NCBI RefSeq assembly: GCF_900240265.1 | Contig: NZ_LT964739.1 | Span: 2,114,835 to 2,178,834, forward strand | DNA from: Galactobacillus timonensis | Lineage (GTDB): Bacteria > Bacillota_I > Bacilli_A > Erysipelotrichales > Erysipelotrichaceae | Direction of reading: 5' to 3' | DNA: 64,000 bases | In this document: piece after piece, positions 27,580 to 36,547 of the stretch | How the letters are laid out: every line of letters begins with the position of its first letter | How positions within the stretch are numbered: position 1 is the first letter of the stretch | Program-made: the position numbers and the translations under genes | Notes under the pieces: model-generated | What the model saw: only the letters and a program-made list of their open reading frames with translations | What the model was told of the DNA's origin: nothing | The model's database searches: none

Positions 27580-28991
27580 TGCTTAACCTTCTTTGGCGGA
27601 ATGACAGGATTCAACATTGGCTTGGAGCTCTTTCTGAGCACATATAGGCAGCGGCTGCGGAACCTGTCCCAGTTGGTATATCCGTTGGCTGCTTTCTTGA
27701 TCGTCTTGATGATTGAGTTCCGGTTCTCCATCAATCCGTTATTCAGTTTTATGTCGGACACTACCACCTGGCCTGTGTCCTTATCGACTGTATGACGCTG
27801 CTTTACGACAATGAAGGAGTTGATAATCTCCTCTCTCCAGCTGATCAGGGTGCGGGAGAACTCTTTCATTTCCGGAATACCACTGGCTGCGAAGGACTGA
27901 ATCAGTTTGTTCAGCTCCTGGGGAGCAGTATCGTAAGTGCAGTTGTCATAGAAGTCCACAACGTCATCCTTGAGGTCCCATGCCTTTTTCAAATCGGGAT
28001 GAACGGCTTCGATCATGGCTTTAATTTCGTAATAATTGAGGAACCGGTTCAGCTTGCGGTTCATTTTCCTTGGATGGCCGGGATCGAACAGCTTTTTACC
28101 ATCTTTGTCTCTGGCGTCCAGCCGCTTGAATATCATCCAGTTGAATGTCTTCAGCAGATAATACTCGTTGGTTTGTGTTTTTGTGCCTTCAATATATTTT
28201 GGAGTCTGCTTCATTACTCTGATCCGGACGCTGTCAGCCTTTCTGGAGAGCTCCTGGCTGACATGATAATGGTCAACGGAATGATAGGCCTTAGGGAACA
28301 GCTGACGTATGATGGCGCGGTATTCACTATACATGTCCGTGGCAATCATTTTGACGCGCTTTCGCTCTTCCACTGGGATTTTGAGAAAGTAGCTGAGCAG
28401 ATAATCTTTTCTTCTGCTTGGCAGGATATCCACCGGCTCCTGTGACTCAAAGTCGAGAATAACGAACACATATTTTGAGTTCTCTCCCGGATGATAAAAT
28501 GCGTAGTTCTCATCCCAGCACATCAATGTGGGCAGAGGTCTTCGCGCCTCCTTTACGTGGGCATCGAAGACGGAGGCAGCGGTTGTGGGAGAGATGTGAT
28601 ACCGCTTAGCGACGGAAGCGAAGGTCTCGGTCTGAATCTTCAAATCGTTCAGAATGTTTTCAACCGTGAGGGCGGAGATGTGCTGCTTCCTGAAACAGAA
28701 TGGATTGTTCTCATAGTACGTTCGATGACAGACAGGACAGATGTACCTGCGGGCATGATAGAAGATGGTGCACTCACGATCAGTAAAGACGCCGTGGCTT
28801 ATCTTCTTGTCAATGTAGTCCTTAACCCTTGGCAGGGTACAGCCGCAATCGGGACAAGGCGGATGATCCGGCCGCAGTAAAACATGGACAGACGCACTGC
28901 CATTGTCATTATGGAAGATGACATTCTCCACACTGCCTGTATCGAGGTTAAAGAATTCAAGAATGGCCTGTTTATCAGATTGTTCGGACAT
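27576..28991 (-). CDS. ISL3-family transposase (copy 1)
   Basis: Transposase of 471 residues from the ATG at 28991 (MSEQSDKQ), which follows aaaggagaagatct; the open frame extends further upstream without a ribosome site. A zinc finger CPDCGCTLPRVKDY...CPVCHRTYYENNPF is followed by a helix-turn-helix and the IS204/IS1001/IS1096/IS1165-type DDE domain: LMCWDENYAFYH, MIATDMYSEYRAIIRQLFPK, YHSVDHYHVSQELSRKADSV and the C-terminal NGLMENRNSIIKTIKKAANG with the catalytic Glu. Frame complete and almost identical to copy 2. Confidence 0.93.
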   Translation of the reverse strand: MSEQSDKQAILEFFNLDTGSVENVIFHNDNGSASVHVLLRPDHPPCPDCGCTLPRVKDYIDKKISHGVFTDRECTIFYHARRYICPVCHRTYYENNPFCFRKQHISALTVENILNDLKIQTETFASVAKRYHISPTTAASVFDAHVKEARRPLPTLMCWDENYAFYHPGENSKYVFVILDFESQEPVDILPSRRKDYLLSYFLKIPVEERKRVKMIATDMYSEYRAIIRQLFPKAYHSVDHYHVSQELSRKADSVRIRVMKQTPKYIEGTKTQTNEYYLLKTFNWMIFKRLDARDKDGKKLFDPGHPRKMNRKLNRFLNYYEIKAMIEAVHPDLKKAWDLKDDVVDFYDNCTYDTAPQELNKLIQSFAASGIPEMKEFSRTLISWREEIINSFIVVKQRHTVDKDTGQVVVSDIKLNNGLMENRNSIIKTIKKAANGYTNWDRFRSRCLYVLRKSSKPMLNPVIPPKKVKQ

Positions 28992-29025
28992 AGATCTTCT
29001 CCTTTGAGCCCAGCATAGGGGAAGA

Positions 29026-29502
29026 TCAGGAAAGGCCCAAGTCAAAGTCATTTGGCCCATTCAGGCAGAGATTGATTCCGGCCACCCAGCCACTGGAAGA
29101 ATCATATTCCGGAGCCCGGCGGACATCACGCCGGAATAGAACACGAAGCTGTTGAAGCAGCGAATCAGGCGGATCAACCAGCTTCAGGAAAATCCGGAGC
29201 TGCACAATGAGCTTATCGAGCCATTTGTTCCAACGGTAAACGGAAGAATCGGAAGGAAGCGAATAACGATCAAGATCCAGATCATTGTCCAGAGCCGATT
29301 CGATGGTCTGCACCGAGTAGTGCTTGTAAGGGACAAGGAAATCAGGGAGAACACGGTGATGTCTTCCGTTGGAAGAGACGGCGACAGGAATCCAGATCCA
29401 GTAAGAACCTTTTGGCGTTTTAACGCACCTTCTGGCTGTTCCGCAGAATCTCATTGGCAGGCCTGTTTCAGGATCCAAAACAGGTTCGCTGCATTTCATC
29501 AA
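29026..29502 (-). CDS. DUF6431-like protein of the ISL3 element (copy 1)
   Basis: First gene of the element, 158 residues. The core VLPDFLVPYKHYSVQTIESAL followed by a helix-turn-helix-like SDSSVYRWNKWLDKLI resembles the DUF6431 proteins that precede ISL3-type transposases in clostridia and relatives. The Cys pairs expected ahead of that core are reduced here (FCGTARRC remains), so metal binding is doubtful. It ends 34 bases before the transposase start. Role unknown; likely DNA binding in transposition. Confidence 0.6.
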   Translation of the reverse strand: MMKCSEPVLDPETGLPMRFCGTARRCVKTPKGSYWIWIPVAVSSNGRHHRVLPDFLVPYKHYSVQTIESALDNDLDLDRYSLPSDSSVYRWNKWLDKLIVQLRIFLKLVDPPDSLLQQLRVLFRRDVRRAPEYDSSSGWVAGINLCLNGPNDFDLGLS

Positions 29503-29925
29503 AAATCATTCGGATGATTAGGATGTTTAACAATTTTGTATTGTGAATGTGGTACACTAACCATGGTTTTGGTTACGGGTTCAGAGAGTGCTGGGAAGCT
29601 TTGTCTCTGAACCTTTTCCTTTCTATTGATGTCTCTAACCGCATGATAATCGGTAAATACGAAAAGGAGAAGGCCGTTGTGCCTCCCCATGAGGGTTTAC
29701 AGCTCTTTAACTCCTCCCGGATCATCAATCCCAGGATTTCTTAGAGGCACCCCCAAACCCCATCTATTTTTAGATAGTCTAGATCTCTTGATACCTTTAT
29801 TCTGAGGTCCACAAGGCAAAAACGCAAGCAAAAAGCGATGACAGAAAGCAGAATTCAGCCCTGTTCATCGCTTCTGTACGACTAATTTCTACCAACCTTC
29901 TGAAGTGGAATTTAACTTTTCACTT

Positions 29926-30895
29926 GAGCCTATTATCTGAACGCGGTTGGAAAGGATCTCGGCGAAACAATCGAAAACATTATAGCGAAAACTTATGATC
30001 TAATGGTAGAGGAAAAGCCGGATGCCGTGCTTGTTCTTGGGGACACAAACTCCTGTCTTTCTGTAATAGGAGCGAAACGTCTGCACATACCGATCTTTCA
30101 TATGGAAGCAGGAAATCGATGCAAAGATGAGTGCCTGCCTGAGGAAACAAACCGCAGGATAGTGGATATTATCAGTGATGTAAATCTGTGCTATTCCGAA
30201 CATGCCAGAAGGTATCTGGCGGAAGGCAGTCTTCCCAAGGAGCGGACATTTGTAGTCGGGTCTCCGATGGCAGAAGTGCTGCATAAGAATCTGAAGCAGA
30301 TTGAAGATAGCAATGTGCTGGATCGGCCTCATCTACAGAAAAAAAGTATATCCTTCTGTCCGCCCACAGGGAAGAGAATATTGATACGGAAGAGAATTTT
30401 AGTTCGTTATTCAACGCAGTGAATGAGATGGCCAGAACTTATGATGTGCCGGTTCTCTACTCCTGCCATCCAGGCAGTAAAAAACGGCTCGCAGAAACCG
30501 TATTTGAATTGGATCCGCGGGTGATCTGTCATGAACCGCTCGGCTTTCATGACTATTACTGTCTCCAGATGAACGCAATGCCTGTTGTATCTGACAGCGG
30601 GACACTTCCGGAGGAAAGCAGTTTCTTTACATCTATCGGCCAGTCTTTCCCGGCTGCCTGTATCCGGACATCTACGGAGCGGCCGGAGGCGATGGATAAG
30701 GGATGCTTCCTTCTGGCAGGCATCAAGACGGATACCCTTCTGCAAATGATCGATATGGCAATCCAAATGACGAATGCCGGAGAATACGGAATACTGGTAC
30801 CTGATTACCTGGAGGAAAATGTTTCTTCCAAGGTCGCGAAAATTATTCAGAGCTATACTGGAATTGTCAACAGAATGGTATGGCGTAAAGACTGA
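29926..30895 (+). pseudogene. wecB: UDP-N-acetylglucosamine 2-epimerase (WecB/CapP-like), truncated and frameshifted
   Basis: Coding sequence resumes right after the IS30 right end with YYLNAVGKDLGETIENII and continues through the family motifs KPDAVLVLGDTNSCLS and HMEAGNRCKDECLPEETNRR. About the first 80 residues are missing. In the A7 run near 30340 the frame changes; the rest (YILLSAHREENIDT, CHPGSKKRL, LGFHDYYCLQMNA, VSDSGTLPEE, IRTSTERPEA) lies in another frame and ends at 30895. The enzyme makes ManNAc-type sugars for capsule. Both lesions would abolish activity. Confidence 0.87.
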
Positions 30896-31041
30896 ATTTT
30901 GGTATCGCGGCTTCCATAATATATAAAAATGCAGGAACCTTGAAAAGAGGAATGTGAAAGAGCACATGAGAGACAAGAAACCCGTTATTCCTGCCTTGAT
31001 AAAGAAAATGTCCCTGTCCGGGGCCTAGGAAGGAGTACAAT

Positions 31042-32544
31042 ATGCCAAAGAAAAAATGGTTTCCAATTGCCTTTTTGATTTTTGCTCTGCAGTTGATTCT
31101 GGAACTTATGATTCTGCTGAAGGTCATCAAGCTGAATGTCCTGCCGGATAAGTATCTGCTGTTTTTGATTATTGTGCTGATGTCAGCTCTTGTGGGTGCC
31201 GCACTTCTCCTTTTTGCCGGTGCAGGGAAAAGTCCTTCCCGGCCAAGAAAGGTTCGGCGGATTTTTGCGGTGATTCTGGCAGCAATCATGGGCTGTGTAT
31301 CTTTCTTCGGAACTACATATCTGGACAAGGTTGACAATATGATTTCTTCTGTAACGGAACAGCAGACGGTGAGTTATTCAACGATTGGTGTCTATGTGCT
31401 AAAGGATAGCAAGGCAGAAGAGATTTCAGATTTGGCGGAAGACATATTTGCGGTTTCCAAATCGACCTATGCGACCTATATGGAGGAAGCCATTGAGAAG
31501 ATCAATACTGCCGTATCCGGTAAAATCACGACCCGAAATTTTGATTCTACAGACGAGGCTGCCCGGGCGCTTTATGAAAAGAAGACAGATGCACTCATTA
31601 TGAATGAAACATTTGTCAATATCCTGAAGGACACGGAAGACTTCAGCGATTTTGAATCAAAGACCCGCCTGATTTATGAGATCTCTGTTGAAGCAACGGA
31701 TAGTGTGGCTCCTTCTCCATCCGCAACTGCGGATTTGCAGGATGAAATACAGATCAAGCCATTCATCCTGTATATCAGCGGCTCAGATACCAGAAGCAAA
31801 GTACTGGATGTCAGTCGAAGCGATGTCAATATTCTGATGGCGGTAAATCCGCAGACGAAACAGGTGCTTCTGCTGAACACACCGAGAGATTACTATGTGA
31901 AGAATCCTGCCGGAGGCAACTCGTATGATAAATTGACGCATCTGGGCATTTATGGTGTGGATTGTTCGATGAAGGGACTGGGCAATCTCTACGGAGTTGA
32001 TGTGGATTACTATGCGCAAATCAATTTTACAGGTTTTGAGACATTGATCGATGCGATCGGCGGCATCACTGTAGATTCTGATGTTGCCTTTTCTGTCGGA
32101 AAATATGACTTTGTAGTGGGACCGAATGAAATGGATGGCGCCAAAGCGCTGGCTTTTGCAAGAGATCGGCATCATCAGGTCTCCGGAGATAACGCGCGTG
32201 GAAAACATCAGATGATGGTGATTGAAGCAGTGATCAAAAAAGTTACATCCGGGACAACACTGTTGAATAATTTCAGCGGAATCATGGACAGCCTGAGCGG
32301 GATGTTTCAGACCAGCCTGTCGACCGACATTTTTACCTCTCTGGTGAAAATGCAGCTGGAGGATATGTCATCTTGGGACATCAGGCAGTATGCAGTCACC
32401 GGGAGCGGAGGAAGTGATTATACCTATTCCATGCCGAATACAAAAGTTTATGTTATGTACCAGGATGAGGAGAAGGTTTCGAAGGCCTCCGCACTTTTAA
32501 AGAAAATCCTGAATGGAGAAGAATTATCAGATTCGGATTTTTAA
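31042..32544 (+). CDS. LytR-CpsA-Psr family cell-wall polymer ligase
   Basis: Membrane protein of 500 residues expected to attach capsule or teichoic-type polymers to peptidoglycan outside the cell. Three hydrophobic N-terminal segments (about residues 7-30, 37-59 and 72-92) are followed by an extracellular accessory domain. The LCP domain follows from about residue 250: DVNILMAVNPQTKQVLLLNTPRDYYV, NLYGVDVDYYAQINFTGFE and ALAFARDRHH...NARGKHQMMVIEAVI with the catalytic Arg residues. Ribosome site aggaaggagtacaat. It is the only apparently complete non-regulatory gene left at the distal end of the capsule locus, followed by a strong terminator. Confidence 0.9.
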   Translation: MPKKKWFPIAFLIFALQLILELMILLKVIKLNVLPDKYLLFLIIVLMSALVGAALLLFAGAGKSPSRPRKVRRIFAVILAAIMGCVSFFGTTYLDKVDNMISSVTEQQTVSYSTIGVYVLKDSKAEEISDLAEDIFAVSKSTYATYMEEAIEKINTAVSGKITTRNFDSTDEAARALYEKKTDALIMNETFVNILKDTEDFSDFESKTRLIYEISVEATDSVAPSPSATADLQDEIQIKPFILYISGSDTRSKVLDVSRSDVNILMAVNPQTKQVLLLNTPRDYYVKNPAGGNSYDKLTHLGIYGVDCSMKGLGNLYGVDVDYYAQINFTGFETLIDAIGGITVDSDVAFSVGKYDFVVGPNEMDGAKALAFARDRHHQVSGDNARGKHQMMVIEAVIKKVTSGTTLLNNFSGIMDSLSGMFQTSLSTDIFTSLVKMQLEDMSSWDIRQYAVTGSGGSDYTYSMPNTKVYVMYQDEEKVSKASALLKKILNGEELSDSDF

Positions 32545-32602
32545 ATGGATTTCAAATGTGGGCGTCAAGTAAAATCTGACTGCCGTCATACGAGTAATTT
32601 AT

Positions 32603-32657
32603 AACCCGCAGGGCTGTCAGGTAAGAAACCTGAAGGTCTGCGGGTTCTTTCTGTTTT
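32603..32657 (+). terminator. Strong terminator at the end of the capsule locus
   Basis: aacccgcag (32603-32611) pairs with ctgcgggtt (32638-32646), with an inner tcaggt/acctga helix, followed by CTTTCTGTTTT. Confidence 0.88.
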
Positions 32658-32675
32658 GCAATTTTCGGAGGGATC

Positions 32676-34024
32676 ATGATTATGAAAAGCTATTCGGAGG
32701 ATAACGATCGCCGCGGCAGTGTAGGCAAGAACTTTCATATCCATTAAAACGTTCAGAAATCATTGTGCAGGGAGAACGGATCAAAGCGCAGAATAGCTTG
32801 GTGGGTGATTATGGTGCAGCTGTAATCGGTTTTAACATCATCGGAGAGTCTGGTAGCGGAAAGACGAGTGCACTTCGTATTGCCTTAGACTACTATCCGA
32901 AAGTAATTCGGCACACGAATGAAGATGGCTCGAAGACAATTCAGATCCCTTATATTCTTGTTACATGCCCGCCTAATTCAAACTTCCGCGTTCTTTATCA
33001 AGATATCGGCAGACAGCTTGACTTGTATCTTGGAAATCCAAACAACGAATGTGAGATGATGATCCGCGGGAATTCCAGAAGTACGCTTGGCGACATGCTG
33101 AGAAGGGTGGAATCAGCCATTCAGCAATATGCGATTGGTTTGATCGTGTTCGATGAAGTCCAGCAAATGAATTTCGAATCCAAAACGGAGAATAGTTTCA
33201 ACGCCTTGATGTCTCTTGCAAACCAGACGCAGGTTGCAATCGGCGTGGTCGGAACCACCGAGGCAATCAGCAGCATCACTCGGGTGGAGCAGATAGCCAG
33301 GCGGGTAGGGCTTCAAATCCCGATTGATCGTTATAAGGCCGATGAAGAATACTTTAATACGATGTTTGAGGTTATCGCTCAATACCAGTGGTTTAACAGG
33401 CGGATCGATTTTACTCCGGAAATGAAGCACGAGATTTATATGGCTTCCCATGGCGTGATTGCCTACATCATACTCATTTACATCACCATTTCGGCTGATT
33501 ATGTAAGCAAGCCAAATCCGCCAGAAGTTACCTTGGCTTACATTCGGGATGTTCTAAATCGACGCTTTTCGATGATGAAGAAAGCACTTAGTCAGAACAG
33601 CTCGAACACCTTTAAACATGAAGCTGATTTGGCCAAGGCATATAAGGAATCCTTGGATAATACGCATAACGCTATGGATAAGCAATCCGAAGAAGAAAAG
33701 AAAGCCATTGCATCGAAGACTATGAGTCAGGCACCGGAGAAAATGGTGAAGGAAGAAGTACTGGCCAACGTAAAAGGGATGTTTCCAGACACTTACTCAG
33801 ATCAACATATCAGGGAAGCGGTTGAAGCCATCCATAAAAAGCATCCGGAGCTTGATGATGCGTCTGAATTGACCGGATTGGTTGTAAAGAAGCTATTAAA
33901 CGGGAATACAGACAAGAGGCGCGTTGGCAGACCGAAAGGGGCTACAACGGCAAAGGTTGAAGCTAACCCTATGCTTCAGTTCGTACTACAAGACCGTGGC
34001 GACCCAAATGACCCTCTTAAATGA
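32676..34024 (+). pseudogene. TnsC-like AAA ATPase of a Tn7-type transposon, orphan, start probably frameshifted
   Basis: AAA ATPase that in Tn7-like elements links target selection to the TnsAB transposase. A continuous frame from the GTG at 32765 gives 419 residues with Walker A GESGSGKTSALRI, Walker B LIVFDEVQQMNF, the sensor-like VGVVGTTEAISSITR and a basic C-terminal tail RRVGRPKGA. Upstream, an ATG at 32676 with a good ribosome site (cggaggg) begins MIMKSYSEDN but stops after 23 codons. The family-like YPLKRSEIIVQGERI lies in the other frame, so one small indel near 32740 seems to have separated start and body. No tnsA, tnsB or complete tniQ is beside it. A shortened product from the GTG cannot be excluded. 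Confidence 0.65.
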
Positions 34025-34049
34025 TCAGCTTTGAAGAGCGATTATTAGA

Positions 34050-34128
34050 TATATTTGCGATTGAGTGAATATAACAAGAACGTAAAGATCTCGTTATATT
34101 CGCGATAGATACGCTATATTCGCGATAG
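34050..34128 (+). repeat. Iteron-like repeats TATATTCGCGATAG
   Basis: TATATTCGCGATAG occurs at 34095-34108 and 34115-34128, exactly 20 bases apart, and a variant TATATTTGCGATTG begins at 34050. An inverted pair gaatataac (34067-34075) and gttatattc (34093-34101) overlaps them. The array follows the TnsC-like gene by about 30 bases. Short direct repeats near 20 bases are what TnsB-type transposases bind at transposon ends; that reading is inference. Confidence 0.6.
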
Positions 34129-34394
34129 TCTCGACGATTGATAAGATGCCGGAAAGTTCAATTTGATATTCTTATATAAATCGCATAACATACATTATGC
34201 GAAGTACGTGCAATTCGTCGTTCTTTTGAATTTCAGAGCTTTTTAGGCGCTTTTGAAATGTGTGGGGTTAGAGTCAAACCGGAGCGATAAATCTCTGGGG
34301 TAACTGGCGCCCCATAATCATGAACTCAGCGCCCGAGTCATCTGAAGTAAGACATGACCTTACAACTGGTTTGAACAGCTGTGAGGCCAAGTTT
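34129..34394. other. Intergenic stretch between iterons and ISL3 relative
   Basis: AT-rich, no gene. It contains a hairpin region around 34290-34320 (ctggggtaactggcgcccc) that may be the left end of the divergent ISL3 element; no duplication could be matched to a right end. Confidence 0.35.
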
Positions 34395-35786
34395 TTATTT
34401 CGCCGTTTTTGTGACATTCGAGTGTATCGGGTTCAATGAGTAGGTCGCATCCTTGTCCAGAACGTACATGAGGCGGTTGCGGAATCTGTCCCAGTTGTGA
34501 TAGCCGTTCGCATTCTTCTTGATGCACTTACAGATTGAGTTTCGGTTTTCAATGATCGCATTGGTCATCCGCTTATGATAGGCATTGGGTTTGCCGGTCT
34601 TGGAATCGACCTTGTAGATGTAGCCGTAGGTAGTAAGAGAATTGATGATTTCGGTCCGCCATTTGGTCAGTGTGCTGGCGAAGTGACGCATTTCCGGTAC
34701 CTGAGACTTCCTGAACTCCGTAATCAGTTCGTTCAGTTTCTGCTCCCTATCGTTGGGCGTGGCGGTCTCATAGTAGTCGTATACTTTTTCTTTCAGATTC
34801 CATGACTCCATCAGCTCAGGGCTTATTTTCAGGAGCTTCTCGCGGAGATCATAGTAGTTAATCGGAAATTTGAAATGATTGTTATATCTTCTCTGTCCGT
34901 TTGGATCGAACAGCTTCTTACCATCTTTTGTGCTGCTGTCGGAATGCCTGTAGAGAATCCAGTTGAACTTCTTGAGAAGATAGTATTCATCGGAACCTTT
35001 TGTGGTTCCTTTCATGGCACGGATTCGAACACTGTCGGTCTGGCGTCCCAGTTCCTGGCAGAGATGGAATCTGTCCACGATACCGATACTGTTCGGGAAA
35101 CACTTCTTCATGACCGTTCGATAGGTATCGTACATATCGAAGGAACAGGCTTTGACTTTCTTCCGCTCTTCCAGCGGGATCTTCATAAAGTAGCTGAGCA
35201 GCCGATCTTCCCGTCTGGAGTTCAGGAAATCAATGGGCGTCTGTCTCTGGAAATCCATAAGAACACAGACGAATTTCTCGCTGTAGTTGCGGAAGGCATA
35301 GACTTCATCAAAGCTGATCATCTCCGGCAGAGGTTTCCTGGGAAGACTGACGTGATCATCAAACAGATAGGCAGCTGTGGCAGGAGAGAGATGATACCTG
35401 CGCGCAACGGAAGAGAATGTCTCGTTATAGTTCTTCAGATCCGTGAGCACTCTCTGAACCGTGAATGCGGAGATACTCATACTGCCAAAGGAGAATGGAT
35501 TCTTCTCTGCATAGGTTCGATGACATACCGGACAGACATATCGTCTGGCCCGGTAAAGCAGCGTACATTTACGATCAGAAAGAACACTGTGCGTAATCTT
35601 CTTCCAGTAATAATCTTTGATCCTTGGAGTTTTACAGCCGCATTCCGGGCAGGGCTCATAGTGCGGAACGAGCCGGACTGAGATCTGTGCATTTCCATTC
35701 AAGTTCTGATACTGGAAGTCCTCCACATCACTGTCTTCCAGGCCGAAGAGCTCCATGATGTCCTCTTTATTCGTGTTAAGAGACAT
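34395..35786 (-). CDS. ISL3-family transposase, divergent from the two-copy element
   Basis: Transposase of 463 residues with the same architecture as the proteins at 27576 and 39663 but clearly different in sequence. Zinc finger CPECGCKTPRIKDY...CPVCHRTYAEKNPF, then MISFDEVYAFRNYS, ACSFDMYDTYRTVMKKCFPN, GIVDRFHLCQELGRQTDSV and the Glu segment NAIIENRNSICKCIKKNANG. The frame is complete. The 5' gene of the same element is probably the 180-residue frame at 36005. Ends could not be fixed exactly. Confidence 0.9.
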   Translation of the reverse strand: MSLNTNKEDIMELFGLEDSDVEDFQYQNLNGNAQISVRLVPHYEPCPECGCKTPRIKDYYWKKITHSVLSDRKCTLLYRARRYVCPVCHRTYAEKNPFSFGSMSISAFTVQRVLTDLKNYNETFSSVARRYHLSPATAAYLFDDHVSLPRKPLPEMISFDEVYAFRNYSEKFVCVLMDFQRQTPIDFLNSRREDRLLSYFMKIPLEERKKVKACSFDMYDTYRTVMKKCFPNSIGIVDRFHLCQELGRQTDSVRIRAMKGTTKGSDEYYLLKKFNWILYRHSDSSTKDGKKLFDPNGQRRYNNHFKFPINYYDLREKLLKISPELMESWNLKEKVYDYYETATPNDREQKLNELITEFRKSQVPEMRHFASTLTKWRTEIINSLTTYGYIYKVDSKTGKPNAYHKRMTNAIIENRNSICKCIKKNANGYHNWDRFRNRLMYVLDKDATYSLNPIHSNVTKTAK

Positions 35787-36004
35787 ACCGATGACCTCTG
35801 ATTCTGCAGGGAATCGATTGAATACCGTATACCATGCATGAATTCCTTTCCGGAAAGCCGAATCAAAATGATGAACGAAGGGCTTTTCTTCAAAATGATG
35901 AGGTGAAACGTTCCTTCGTTCGGTATTGATCGGCTTTCATCCCTTCTGCCCTCAGAATAGGAACGCAGAGGCTTCTTTGATATTCCTGCTGTGAGAAAAA
36001 GAGG

Positions 36005-36547
36005 TCATGTGAAAACGAGCTGGCAGCGCAGCTTTCTGTTCTGCAGGAACTGCCTGCCAAGCAGGGTAATACAATTCGTGGTTATATCCGTATTGAGGTA
36101 AATGCGCCTGGTATTGAGAATACTCTGCCAGTACCGGTTGAACTTCCAGCGGATCAGCCGTACAGCGTCATAGTCAAAGGAATTACCGCTTTCTTCAACG
36201 GTAAAGGATCGATCCCCGCATGAAGCAAGAACAGCGGTAAAATTGTCCGCGGTGCGGCTGCTGTAGGGGATCATGAAAGACAGCAGAACTGCATCTGCAG
36301 ACGAGCCTTTCCGGTAAACACGCTTAATGATCAGTGGCACAGTATGATCAAGAATGGTAAATCTTCTGCTGTACTTTGCGTAATACAGATAGCCATTATT
36401 CACAATCAGTTCGGAAACCGACTGATCATAAAAGACCTGAACAGCTCTTGTAATGATTTCCTGTGTGGAAGAATCGTTTGAGGAATGAATCAGGCGATTC
36501 TTAACAAACTCCACGAGCTTGTGCAAATGACAATGAATCATGATCAT
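36005..36547 (-). CDS. Possible DUF6431-like accessory protein of the divergent ISL3 element
   Basis: A 180-residue frame upstream of the transposase in the same direction. The segment VLLSFMIPYSSRTADNFTAV followed by FDYDAVRLIRWKFNRYWQSI parallels VLPDFLVPYKHYS...SVYRWNKWLDKLI of the accessory protein in the two-copy element. On that basis I group it with DUF6431-like proteins, though similarity is weak and the ends may have diverged. It is separated from the transposase by about 220 bases in which I see no gene. Confidence 0.45.
   Translation of the reverse strand: MIMIHCHLHKLVEFVKNRLIHSSNDSSTQEIITRAVQVFYDQSVSELIVNNGYLYYAKYSRRFTILDHTVPLIIKRVYRKGSSADAVLLSFMIPYSSRTADNFTAVLASCGDRSFTVEESGNSFDYDAVRLIRWKFNRYWQSILNTRRIYLNTDITTNCITLLGRQFLQNRKLRCQLVFT

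Larger units (their letters stand above)
27136..29779 (-). mobile_element. ISL3-family three-gene insertion sequence, copy 1 (2644 bp)
   Basis: Bounded by the 8-base duplication tagatctc (27128-27135 and 29780-29787). Ends are imperfect inverted repeats: left ggcgatctaaatttatctgg, right (complement) gactatctaaaaatagatgg. Three genes run leftward: a DUF6431-like protein, the transposase and a 99-residue protein. Both ends carry hairpins, aaccgtctg/caggcggtt at 27230-27254 and ggttcagaga/tctctgaacc at 29579-29614, each followed by T runs on the plus strand, which should stop outside transcription running against the transposase. It sits inside the IS30 element. Confidence 0.92.
25617..29925 (+). 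mobile_element. IS30-family element, split by an ISL3-family element
   Basis: The left end AAGTGAAAAGTTAAATTCCA (25617 on, continuing CTTCAG) reappears reverse complemented as the right end closing at 29925, an inverted repeat of about 26 bases. Between them lies an IS30 transposase, and from 27136 to 29779 a complete ISL3-family element with its 8-base duplication. Without that insertion the IS30 element is about 1657 bp. It separates the glycosyltransferase fragment from the epimerase fragment; because both flanking genes are incomplete, DNA was probably lost at this junction. Confidence 0.85.

Noticed and set aside
27792..28445. Plus-strand frames inside the ISL3 transposase genes (also at 39879 and 34875)
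   Set aside because: They repeat wherever the transposase is present and have no independent signals.
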